Under the pieces are notes generated by a model. That model was not told the origin of the DNA and searched no databases. It was given only the letters and a program-made list of their open reading frames with translations. The position numbers and the translations under genes are program-made. From Desulfosudis oleivorans (GTDB lineage: Bacteria; Desulfobacterota; Desulfobacteria; Desulfobacterales; SURF-7), in the NCBI GenBank assembly GCA_020723325.1, contig DYJD01000020.1, forward strand, positions 62,001 through 126,000: a stretch of 64,000 nucleotides of DNA, given 5' to 3'. How positions within the stretch are numbered: position 1 is the stretch's first letter; each line of letters begins with the position of its first letter. This document shows, one piece after another, positions 1 through 6,460 of the stretch.

Positions 1-2
1 TG

Positions 3-605
3 GGAGTCATCCGCGCTTCTCTACTATCCGCCGCATTCATTCTGGGTGGAGGGCTCGTCATCATTTTTGGTGCCATGTTCATTATGGCAAGGTTCTTCGG
101 GCAAGAAATACCAGCAATCCCTGTGGTCATTTCTCGAGGAGAAACTACAACAATCGATGTGCGTTTTACTACGCCTGTAGATATCAGCGCCCGCGGAGCA
201 ACCGTTAAACCCGCGGAGCGATACGACGGTCTGCTCCCTTGGATGGTCCGCCCCTGGGAGGATTTCGAGAACCGGTACACTGGACCCCGTATTTTAGACA
301 GGGGCTCCTTCCATAGTTTTGAAGTTGTCATGCAAGGCAAGCAAAGCGGTTTGGGTTATGCCATCGGTGAACCGGACATAGTGAACGGCTATGGCGGCTC
401 AAAGGTCATTATTTCAGCTCATAGCGACACTCCGCCGGGCTTGTACAAAATTTGGCTGGCCGGCGCCTATCTGGATCACACGCGGAGAATTGCGCGATTC
501 AATCCCGATACCATAATCTGGCAGGCCGGACCGTCTGAAAAGGAAACTCTTCCAAGGGATGCAGGCGCCGGCCGGATTCCGGCAATTGAAGTGTCTGTAA
601 AATAA
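3..605 (+). CDS. Membrane-anchored protein of unknown function, 5' end outside the window
   Basis: The frame is open from the left edge to the stop at 603-605, so the true start lies upstream. The first visible residues form one long hydrophobic helix (about residues 5-32 of the visible part, with small residues and a GGG run). A soluble, presumably extracytoplasmic part of about 165 residues follows. I recognise no family. The ATG at 75 would cut the helix in half, so I do not take it as the start. The gene ends about 75 bases before the toxin-antitoxin promoter. It could be part of a longer membrane protein or a single-pass anchor. Confidence 0.6.
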   Translation, partial: GVIRASLLSAAFILGGGLVIIFGAMFIMARFFGQEIPAIPVVISRGETTTIDVRFTTPVDISARGATVKPAERYDGLLPWMVRPWEDFENRYTGPRILDRGSFHSFEVVMQGKQSGLGYAIGEPDIVNGYGGSKVIISAHSDTPPGLYKIWLAGAYLDHTRRIARFNPDTIIWQAGPSEKETLPRDAGAGRIPAIEVSVK

Positions 606-620
606 AGCCGTTGGAATCAT

Positions 621-649
621 TTGACTTGTTCAATAATATGGATTATCAT
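621..649 (+). promoter_or_regulatory. Candidate sigma70 promoter of the toxin-antitoxin operon
   Basis: TTGACT at 621-626 and TATCAT at 644-649 are separated by 17 bases, a near-consensus -35/-10 pair. It lies about 33 bases before the antitoxin ATG (682), which has GAGG at 672-675 as its ribosome site. Such promoters are usually repressed by the antitoxin itself. Confidence 0.5.
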
Positions 650-681
650 AGCTATAAAATGCCACATTACAGAGGTACGAT

Positions 682-915
682 ATGAGAACCATCCAGATGA
701 CGCTTGATGATGATTTGGTAAAAGCGGTTGATCGTGTTTCGCAAGAACTCCGCACAACCCGCTCCGCTTTTACCAGAAAGGCTCTTCGTGAAGCGCTGGC
801 CCGTTATAATCTTGAGCAGCTTGAACAAAAGCATTGCCGTGGATATAAACAATTTCCGGTAACTCATGATGAATTTTCAGTTTGGGAAACTGAACAGGAT
901 TGGGGCGAGAAATGA
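682..915 (+). CDS. Ribbon-helix-helix antitoxin of a MazEF-type pair
   Basis: This 77-residue protein has a typical RHH (CopG/MetJ-like) start: a short beta strand (RTIQMTLDDDL) followed by two helices rich in Arg and Lys, the usual DNA-binding and dimerising half. The acidic, Trp-containing C-terminus is where such antitoxins normally wrap their toxin. The gene overlaps the next one by four bases (ATGA at 912-915), so the two are translationally coupled. Known relatives repress their own operon and neutralise a MazF ribonuclease. The fold assignment is firm, and the partnership is inferred from the overlap. Confidence 0.85.
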   Translation: MRTIQMTLDDDLVKAVDRVSQELRTTRSAFTRKALREALARYNLEQLEQKHCRGYKQFPVTHDEFSVWETEQDWGEK

Positions 916-1223
916 AGCATGGTGAAATCCGATGGTATAAATTCGTCCCGCCGGATAAAAAAAGACCAGTGCTTATTCTTACTCGTGATTCTGTGATGGA
1001 GTATCTTGGTGAGGTAACCATTGCGCCCATCACCACTACTGTTCGCAATATCCCGTCTGAAGTATTTCTCTCCAAAACCGATGGTATGCCCCAAGATTGC
1101 GCTGTCAATTGTGACCACCTGCAGACAGTTTCAAAAGCCAAAATCGGACCATTGATCACAAACTTGCCACGGTTAAAAATGATTGATGTCGGACGTGCAA
1201 TTCGGTTTGCCCTCGATATTTAA
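912..1223 (+). CDS. mazF: MazF/PemK-family endoribonuclease toxin
   Basis: The 103-residue product starts at the ATG at 912 (MKHGEIRWYKF). A TTG at 900 is in frame but would lengthen the overlap without reason. The N-terminus has the MazF strand pattern G-E-I followed by K-K-R-P-V-L-I-L, then APITTT and a conserved LP-SEVFL-like stretch, then the C-terminal helix (RAIRFALDI). MazF toxins cut mRNA at short motifs and are held inactive by the antitoxin. Length and gene order (antitoxin first) are normal. Whether it is still toxic cannot be read from sequence. Confidence 0.9.
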   Translation: MKHGEIRWYKFVPPDKKRPVLILTRDSVMEYLGEVTIAPITTTVRNIPSEVFLSKTDGMPQDCAVNCDHLQTVSKAKIGPLITNLPRLKMIDVGRAIRFALDI

Positions 1224-1255
1224 GGCACTTGCCATTCATAACTGTGAGAAATATA

Positions 1256-1675
1256 ATGATAAAAGAACACCTATCGAATAATTCAGGTATTTCACTTGCA
1301 AAGAAACTCGATTTCAAGCACTCGAGTCATGTCTTGCTTTTGGGTGCGCCGGTCGACTACAAAGCATTGCTCGAACCGCTGCCCGCGGGGGTGGTGTTCG
1401 AGAGCAAAGCAAGTTCGCGGATTGATATTGCCCACATATTTGTCACTCAAAAGGAAGAACTCATCAAAAACTTGAAAGCCTTGCGGCAGAAACTCAAGCC
1501 TGAGGCGGTGCTGTGGGTGTCCTGGCCCAAAAAAGCGTCCAAAATTCCTGCCACCGTCACAGAAGACATCATTCGCGAGGTTGCTCTTCCTTTGGGCTTC
1601 GTGGACATCAAAGTTTGCGCAGTTACCGATGTTTGGTCCGGGCTCAAGCTTGTGGTGCGCAAGGAACTGCGCTGA
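1256..1675 (+). CDS. DUF3052 family protein
   Basis: About 139 residues from the ATG at 1256. An in-frame TTG at 1229 is possible but would sit only five bases after mazF. The order of conserved blocks matches DUF3052: SLAKKLDF near the start, VLLLGAP, LPAGVVF, then LWVSWPKKAS, TVTEDIIREVALPLGFVDIKV and WSGLKLVVRK at the end. These proteins have a Rossmann-like, methyltransferase-resembling fold without an assigned reaction. It follows mazF closely but has no obvious functional link. The family call is confident and the function unknown. Confidence 0.8.
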   Translation: MIKEHLSNNSGISLAKKLDFKHSSHVLLLGAPVDYKALLEPLPAGVVFESKASSRIDIAHIFVTQKEELIKNLKALRQKLKPEAVLWVSWPKKASKIPATVTEDIIREVALPLGFVDIKVCAVTDVWSGLKLVVRKELR

Positions 1676-1693
1676 AATTGATGGGCCGCTGGA

Positions 1694-2296
1694 TTACCGG
1701 ACAACCACCTCAACCCGACGGTTTTTGGGTTCATTGATATTGTCCTCGGTCAGGATGAGCGGATTTTCCTCTCCATGGGATGAAATTTCCAGACATTCCG
1801 GTTTGACGCCCCTTTCCACCAGCAGTTTGCCCACTGCCGCAGCCCTTTGAGATGAAAGACGCAAATTGAACTGCTTGTTCCCAATGGTGTCGGCATGACC
1901 GATAACACCGACATCCATTGAATTTCTGGAGCGGACAGTTTCCACAATTTCCGGAAGCACACGCAGCGATTCAGGGGTAAGCTTGGTGGAAACCTTTTCA
2001 AAATACAGGATGAAATGCACGGGGGGTGTCGGCTGGAAAGCCAGCGCTTGGCCGAAAACCGTATGGATTTCTGCTTGATCCATAGTTGCCGGCTGCTCCG
2101 GGCTGGTATTGCCGTTCTTGATAGTGGTGGACTGATATGGGGAATTGAGTTCCACGCTGCCGGCTTGGTTCGAGACTGCAATGGGCTTTACGGCGCCATG
2201 CTTGCCCGGTACTAGCACCACCATGTTTTTCTGTGTGCACCCAAAGGCCCCAATCAGAATAATACTCCACAAGCATACCCATCGAGTTTTTACCAT
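1694..2296 (-). CDS. OmpA-family peptidoglycan-associated lipoprotein
   Basis: The preferred start is the ATG at 2296 (MVKTRWVCLWS). Longer in-frame starts exist at 2308 and 2332. A short hydrophobic signal ends in a lipobox-like LIGAFGC, so the mature protein is probably lipidated. The C-terminal part (last ~110 residues) is an OmpA-like domain: strand-helix units, the GHAD-TIGNKQFNLRLSSQRA core that binds diaminopimelate in relatives, and an NRRVEVVV end. The middle is low-complexity linker. It lies downstream of the FecR-like gene on the same strand, and the two may be cotranscribed. Likely role: linking the outer membrane to the cell wall. Confidence 0.85.
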   Translation of the reverse strand: MVKTRWVCLWSIILIGAFGCTQKNMVVLVPGKHGAVKPIAVSNQAGSVELNSPYQSTTIKNGNTSPEQPATMDQAEIHTVFGQALAFQPTPPVHFILYFEKVSTKLTPESLRVLPEIVETVRSRNSMDVGVIGHADTIGNKQFNLRLSSQRAAAVGKLLVERGVKPECLEISSHGEENPLILTEDNINEPKNRRVEVVVR

Positions 2297-2362
2297 TGAA
2301 TGCTCCATTCTGGTAGCGGCCAACGTCTGCATCGTGCCCCTGGACCTGTTTAAAAACCGGCT

Positions 2363-2821
2363 TTATTGTTTTTCTTCATCCGCTTTAACTAGAAAAGGCG
2401 TTTCCGCCATGCTGATGGCGGCAACCGGAGTCTCAAGCCGGACAGCTTCGGGAGATAACTTGACGATCTGCCCGGGAAGATAGGTCAGCGAGCCATGGAG
2501 CAGCCTGGCTATCAGGGATAATTTTTTGGCCACCGGATCAAAGGCGAACTCAGAGATGACGATTTGGCTCCCCGGTCCCATGGACATTACTGTGTCGTCT
2601 TTCAGGATAAATCCAACCGCCCCATTCGGCCCGGTTTTCAGCACATCGCCGATCATTATCCGCATGTTTACAGAAGCAGCCATGGTCTCTCCTTTGCGAA
2701 TAACAAAAGCATCCTGATTGGCAGTCTTGATAATGCCGATGAATATCGAGTCCGCCGAACAGAGGGGTAACCCATGCAGCATGAGAAAGATTGACAGCAC
2801 CAGGATACGAATAATTTTCAT
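2363..2821 (-). CDS. FecR-domain periplasmic protein
   Basis: A 152-residue protein with a cleavable signal peptide (MKIIRILVLSIFLMLHG then LCSADS). The body has the FecR fold signature: G-x-V/I followed by strands, then IMIGDVLKTGPNGAVGFILKDDTVMSMGPGS and LLHGSLTYL, with a late LETPVAAI. It lacks the cytoplasmic helix of true FecR anti-sigma factors and no ECF sigma gene lies nearby, so it belongs to the stand-alone periplasmic FecR-like group. Its neighbour is an OmpA-type lipoprotein, which suggests a cell-envelope role. That role is an inference. Confidence 0.8.
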   Translation of the reverse strand: MKIIRILVLSIFLMLHGLPLCSADSIFIGIIKTANQDAFVIRKGETMAASVNMRIMIGDVLKTGPNGAVGFILKDDTVMSMGPGSQIVISEFAFDPVAKKLSLIARLLHGSLTYLPGQIVKLSPEAVRLETPVAAISMAETPFLVKADEEKQ

Positions 2822-2917
2822 GGTGGTTCTCCTGATTAGGATAGATATGAAAATCTACCAGATGGGCACCCATGTGTCAATCTTGCGTGTTCCAACAAGC
2901 AGGGCAATCGTTTTTGG

Positions 2918-3088
2918 TTTTCGGGGTCGGGGTCGCTATCGGTATCGGTATCGAAAAAAAAGCCTTGGGCATCTTTTCTGTCATCCTCTATTGTGGGAGC
3001 GGCTTCCAGCCGCGATTTAGCCGGAACGGTGATCAAGGCCGAAAAAAAGAATACGACCCCGATACCGATAGCGACCCCGACCCCGAAA
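2918..3088. repeat. R3 inverted-repeat pair enclosing an R2 element
   Basis: The left arm (2918-2953) reads TTTCGGGGTCGGGGTCGCTA followed by TCGGTATCGG. The right arm (3054-3088) is its reverse complement over about 28 bases. The arms are about 100 bases apart and could fold into a long stem. The same family recurs at 53961-54045 with a short loop. Confidence 0.8.
2991..3016 (+). repeat. R2 repeat copy
   Basis: Core GTGGGAGCGGCTTCCAGCCG followed by CGAT. The GGAGCGGCTTCCAGCCGC part is an imperfect hairpin. Other copies: 4093-4118 (reversed), 13155-13180 and 15023-15047. All are intergenic. Confidence 0.75.
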
Positions 3089-3176
3089 AAAACTAATGCA
3101 ATTCCACTACCCCGACACATCAGGTTTCCTTTTTCACCCTTCAATCACAATTTTCGACAATTCGCCGGAATGCGAT

Positions 3177-3205
3177 TTGCGGTTCACCCTGGAGGGTACT
3201 ATATC
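3177..3205 (+). promoter_or_regulatory. Weak candidate promoter of the PDZ lipoprotein gene
   Basis: TTGCGG (3177-3182) and TATATC (3200-3205) lie 17 bases apart, upstream of the strong ribosome site AAAGGAGG before the ATG at 3235. The match is only moderate. Confidence 0.3.
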
Positions 3206-3234
3206 CTGGTCAAATCCAAAAGGAGGCACCAAAC

Positions 3235-3966
3235 ATGAAAAGAACTAACCACATTGCAATCAGAATCACTATTCCGTTATTGCTGCTCGTCTCCGCCTGT
3301 TCAGGGCAAAAGGAAAACCTTTATCGTGGCTGGATCGGCGGCGTTTACCTGGAAGCCGACCCTTCCTGGCTGAAAAGTGTTTCTCAAAACTATTTTGAAA
3401 AGGGCCAGGGAACTGTTCCGGCCCTGCCCAAGGAGGTGCGCGGCCGCCAGGAAAGCGCCATTCTGGTTTCTCGCGTTTTCGACAATACCCCGGCTGCGGC
3501 CAGCGGGCTGCATGAAGGTGATCTGGTTTTGGAAATCGATCACGTGAAGGTGGAAGATCTTGCCGCCTTTCGTAAAGCCGTGGATCTTCTGGAACCTGGG
3601 GCCTCGGTTCCTGTAGACATTTTTCGCAACGGCAGCTTCCGCACTGAAACCATGATCATCGGCCGTGAAACCTATCAAATGCTCCATTCATTCAGCCTGG
3701 GTCTTGGCCTGGGAACGGAATTCAATCCCATTCCGCATCCGGATTTTTCATTACTCGACCTGATCTATTACAAGACCCACGCCGATCGGCTGGAATTGAA
3801 TTCCCCGGAATTTCAGTTCTTCCAAACGGCGCGCCAACAAGGGGATACCCCAACGGAACCAAACGCCGCCCAGGAAGCCGGCCGGGAGGGTTGGGATTTC
3901 AAACTGGTATTATTCGGTCTTGGCAGCAAACATGACATTCTGGCTCAAGAAATGATCCAGCCGTGA
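3235..3966 (+). CDS. PDZ-domain lipoprotein
   Basis: A 243-residue protein with a lipoprotein signal ending at LLLVSAC (Cys near residue 22). The PDZ domain covers roughly residues 70-150: ILVSRVFDNTPAAASGLHEGDLVLEIDHVKV is the peptide-binding and carboxylate-loop region seen in DegP- and RseP-type PDZ domains. No protease catalytic triad is present. The C-terminal 90 residues are unassigned. A strong AAAGGAGG site a few bases upstream fixes the start. It probably acts as an envelope scaffold or substrate-recognition lipoprotein. The gene stands alone between two repeat-filled gaps. Confidence 0.8.
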   Translation: MKRTNHIAIRITIPLLLLVSACSGQKENLYRGWIGGVYLEADPSWLKSVSQNYFEKGQGTVPALPKEVRGRQESAILVSRVFDNTPAAASGLHEGDLVLEIDHVKVEDLAAFRKAVDLLEPGASVPVDIFRNGSFRTETMIIGRETYQMLHSFSLGLGLGTEFNPIPHPDFSLLDLIYYKTHADRLELNSPEFQFFQTARQQGDTPTEPNAAQEAGREGWDFKLVLFGLGSKHDILAQEMIQP

Positions 3967-4068
3967 TCGACTTTGTTAAATATAAAAAAATTAATCCCTC
4001 CCCATAATACTTCTTCCAATCGAAGTAGCTATCGTATATTTTCTTTAATGATTATCCCTCGAGATAAT

Positions 4069-4165
4069 GGCCTTGATCATTGTTTCGGCTGAATCGCGGC
4101 TGGAAGCCGCTCCCACAATAAAAGTCGGCCGAAACAATGAAGGTCGGCCGAAACAATGATCAAGG
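4069..4165. repeat. Composite R4 element with an R2 copy nested inside
   Basis: GGCCTTGATCATTGTTTCGG at 4069-4088 is matched in reverse by GGCCGAAACAATGATCAAGG at 4146-4165, with an extra partial arm at 4127-4140. A reversed R2 copy (4093-4118) sits in the middle. The structure is a hairpin with a second hairpin inside it, as if one repeat had inserted into another. Confidence 0.75.
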
Positions 4166-4371
4166 TTACCGAAAATTTTAATCGAAAAATTAAAATGAAA
4201 AAATAGCTATCTACGACATCGATAGTAAAATACCCAATTTGGCATTGATGAAAATCAGCGCCTTCTATAAAATGCAGGGGTATAAATCGGTATCCAGTCG
4301 ATTTTTTTCAATTACGACGGATAAAAGGCCCATCGGCTTTTTCCAAATCCCTTGCCATTGCACTTCACCTT

Positions 4372-4402
4372 CCTGAAACCACCATTCAGGTTTCATTTTT
4401 GT
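4372..4402 (+). terminator. Weak hairpin followed by a T-rich run
   Basis: Six-base perfect stem CCTGAA/TTCAGG with a seven-base loop, followed by TTTCATTTTT. It is short and AT-balanced, so termination would be inefficient. Confidence 0.25.
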
Positions 4403-4485
4403 TTCCCCACCCGAATCCAATCGACTTGGTCCCTGAAAAAAACAATACTGCCGCCAAATGCAACTTCATCTTTCTGGAGGATCAA

Positions 4486-4911
4486 ATGGCCATGCAACAA
4501 TTGAGTGAAAATGAGCTCATGACAGACATCAACATCACCCCCCTGGTGGATATCATGCTGGTGCTGCTCATCACCTTCATGCTGGTTTCCACGGTAATGG
4601 ATGTGAAACTGATCAAGGTGGAATTGCCCCAGGCCGATACCGGCAACAAGGCTGATCAGGAAACCGTTGCCATCCTGATTTCCAAAGACAATGAGCTTTC
4701 CATGGCCGGCCGGCCGATTGCTTCCATTGACGCACTCAAGGCAGCCCTTAAGACCAAAAAGGAAGAAAATCCCGGATTCCAGGCTGTCATCAGCGCCGAC
4801 CGAAGGGTTTACCATGGCCAGGTGGTTCAGGTTATCGATGTTCTGCGCGCCTTGAGTGTCGGCCATTTTGCCATCCAGGTGGAACCCTTTTCAGAGACCG
4901 CGATCCAATGA
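4486..4911 (+). CDS. exbD: ExbD/TolR-type TonB-complex subunit
   Basis: The start is the ATG at 4486 behind CTGGAGG (4475-4480 region). An upstream in-frame extension has no ribosome site. About 141 residues. The N-terminus has the hallmark TDINITPLVDIMLVLLITFM, a single transmembrane helix carrying the conserved Asp that takes part in proton-driven TonB energisation. The periplasmic C-terminal domain follows (VAILISKDNEL ... VISADRRVYHGQVVQVIDVL). It opens an operon with tonB (4-base overlap), then exbB and a TonB-dependent receptor. Confidence 0.92.
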   Translation: MAMQQLSENELMTDINITPLVDIMLVLLITFMLVSTVMDVKLIKVELPQADTGNKADQETVAILISKDNELSMAGRPIASIDALKAALKTKKEENPGFQAVISADRRVYHGQVVQVIDVLRALSVGHFAIQVEPFSETAIQ

Positions 4912-5729
4912 AGTCCGGGAATGTATATCTTGGTTTCGGGCTGTTGTTCTCGCTCTTGTGCCACTGCGCCTTCTGGCTTTTTTTGCAGCACATGCCGGCC
5001 ATGCCGCAACCAAAACAGTTTGCGGATTCTTGCCTGGTGGCGGTGCGCGTTACGTCTTCCCCATCAGCCTTGCAAGCGGAGAAGGAACAGCTTCCGCCCC
5101 GTAATGAACCGCGTGAACAGGTGAAGCCAAAGCCGCTGCCGGAACGGAAAGCCAAAGCGACGAAAAAAGCCGAACCACCCAGGAAGCTTCTCCCGGACTT
5201 GGAAAAACCCATGGAAATGTTCCGTGCGACTGCCGACCCCACCCCTCCCCAGCCTGTATTGGAAAAGCAAAGCGGGGAAACCTTGGGTGCCGGTGAGGCC
5301 CAGCCGGTCTTCGGAATAGGAGCAGCCTCCCTTGCTGCTGGAAACAGCGGCGGCATGGCTCTGCCCCAGGGCAATACCCTGCAGGGAAAAACGGGTGGCC
5401 CCCTTTTCGCTGATAAAAACCGACCCAGACAGGGGGTTGTGCCCACCTTTCAATTGAGCAGTCTGCCGGAATACTCCCGGCGAGTGGAACCGGCTTATCC
5501 CCAAGCCCTTGCCGACAGTGAAATCCAAGGCAAGGTGTTGTTGCTGGTCACCATCGAGCCGGATGGAAGTGTGGGGGATGTGGATGTAAAACAAGCCGAC
5601 CATCCCCTTTTCGCTGATGCAGCCGTGGCAGCCATGAAACAATGCGTTTTCAAGCCGGCCACCCAGGACGGCACTGCCGTGGCCGCCCGCATTGAAATAC
5701 CTGTGCGGTTTGTTTTGGAAAATACGTAG
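4908..5729 (+). CDS. tonB: TonB-type energy transducer
   Basis: A 273-residue protein: a short cytoplasmic start, one transmembrane helix (about residues 8-26, LGFGLLFSLLCHCAFWLFL), a long Pro/Lys/Glu-rich periplasmic spacer, and a C-terminal TonB domain (about 195-273: YPQALADSEIQGKVLLLVTI, DGSVGDVDV, AAMKQCVFKPA). The C-terminal domain contacts the receptor's TonB box. The ATG overlaps the exbD stop (ATGA). The TAG stop at 5727-5729 lies inside an R1 palindrome (5726-5753), so the repeat supplies the end of the gene. Confidence 0.92.
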   Translation: MKSGNVYLGFGLLFSLLCHCAFWLFLQHMPAMPQPKQFADSCLVAVRVTSSPSALQAEKEQLPPRNEPREQVKPKPLPERKAKATKKAEPPRKLLPDLEKPMEMFRATADPTPPQPVLEKQSGETLGAGEAQPVFGIGAASLAAGNSGGMALPQGNTLQGKTGGPLFADKNRPRQGVVPTFQLSSLPEYSRRVEPAYPQALADSEIQGKVLLLVTIEPDGSVGDVDVKQADHPLFADAAVAAMKQCVFKPATQDGTAVAARIEIPVRFVLENT

Positions 5730-5753
5730 GGGCGGTTCGCGAACCGCCCCTAC
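5726..5753. repeat. R1 palindrome at the tonB stop codon
   Basis: A perfect 28-base palindrome with core GGGCGGTTCGCGAACCGCCC flanked by GTAG/CTAC. The TAG at 5727-5729 is the tonB stop. As RNA it would make a very stable hairpin between tonB and exbB, which may reduce read-through or protect upstream mRNA. Confidence 0.9.
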
Positions 5754-5814
5754 AACGCGCGAAACAAAAGTAGAAGATCAGGAAACACAATACCTGAAAT
5801 AAAGGAGTAATAAT

Positions 5815-6450
5815 ATGATCTCAATCCACCTGTCCAATCTTTCCTTCTATGCCGCCCGCGGCATACTGATGTTGCTCGTTGCACTGAGCATCCTTACTCT
5901 TGCCTTTTTCATCGAGCGCCGGTTGTTTTTCAGACGCCGGTTTCTCAAACAATATGAATCCGTGGTGGCGGCCATTGACCAGGCCGATTCCCTGGAAGCT
6001 GTCATCCGCATTTTAAACCGTGGTGCATCGGCTGAAGCCGGCGTGGTGCTCAAGAGCCTTGAATCCGGCCCCCTCAGCAGCACTGAATTCGCGGACAAAT
6101 CCAATGCCTACCTCTATAGCAGCCGGAAGCAGTGGGAGCGTTTTTCCCTTTTTCTCGGTTCCGTGGGCAGCAATGCGCCGTTCATCGGTCTTTTAGGCAC
6201 GGTTCTGGGCATTTTAAAATCCTTTGCCGATCTCGCCATGACCACAAACAGCGGTCCCCAGGTGGTCATGGCCGGAATATCCGAAGCCCTGATCCTGACC
6301 GCCGCCGGCCTGGCCGTGGCCATTCCGGCGGTGATCTTCTTCAACATATGCAAGCACCAGGTACAACAAGGAATAGGCCGTGTGGGCGCTTTGGTGGCCC
6401 TGATTTCTTCCAAAAACCTGTTTGCACCAGCTGCTTCCATGCCGCAATAA
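5815..6450 (+). CDS. exbB: ExbB/TolQ/MotA-type proton channel subunit
   Basis: 211 residues, a normal length. Three transmembrane helices are visible: about 15-33, then 120-145 (FIGLLGTVLGILKSF, the most conserved ExbB stretch) and 160-180 (ISEALILTAAGLAVAIPAVIFF). It forms the proton channel that powers TonB together with ExbD. Order here is exbD-tonB-exbB, a rearrangement of the usual exbB-exbD-tonB. An AAAGGAG site precedes the ATG. An 85-base gap containing an R1 hairpin separates it from tonB. Confidence 0.92.
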   Translation: MISIHLSNLSFYAARGILMLLVALSILTLAFFIERRLFFRRRFLKQYESVVAAIDQADSLEAVIRILNRGASAEAGVVLKSLESGPLSSTEFADKSNAYLYSSRKQWERFSLFLGSVGSNAPFIGLLGTVLGILKSFADLAMTTNSGPQVVMAGISEALILTAAGLAVAIPAVIFFNICKHQVQQGIGRVGALVALISSKNLFAPAASMPQ

Positions 6451-6460
6451 GGAGCAACCC

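Larger units (their letters stand above)
2822..3234. other. Intergenic stretch made largely of dispersed repeats
   Basis: No convincing gene. It contains an R3 inverted pair (2918-2953 and 3054-3088) that brackets one R2 copy (2991-3016) and a short R4 piece (3031-3040). The open frame on the minus strand through 2836-3144 is translated repeat (Gly-Val-Ile and Asp-Pro-Thr runs), so I reject it as a gene. Confidence 0.7.
3967..4485. other. Intergenic stretch with nested repeats and a possible hairpin
   Basis: No gene seen. It holds the composite R4/R2 element at 4069-4165 and a small hairpin (CCTGAA/TTCAGG, 4372-4390) followed by TTTCATTTTT. The hairpin could be a weak terminator or part of the exbD leader. 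The remaining AT-rich sequence may contain the promoter of the TonB operon, but I cannot pin one down. Confidence 0.5.

Noticed and set aside
2836-3144. A 102-codon minus-strand frame in the repeat-rich gap
   Set aside because: Its sequence is translated R3/R2 repeat (Gly-Val-Ile and Asp-Thr-Asp runs), not a protein family.
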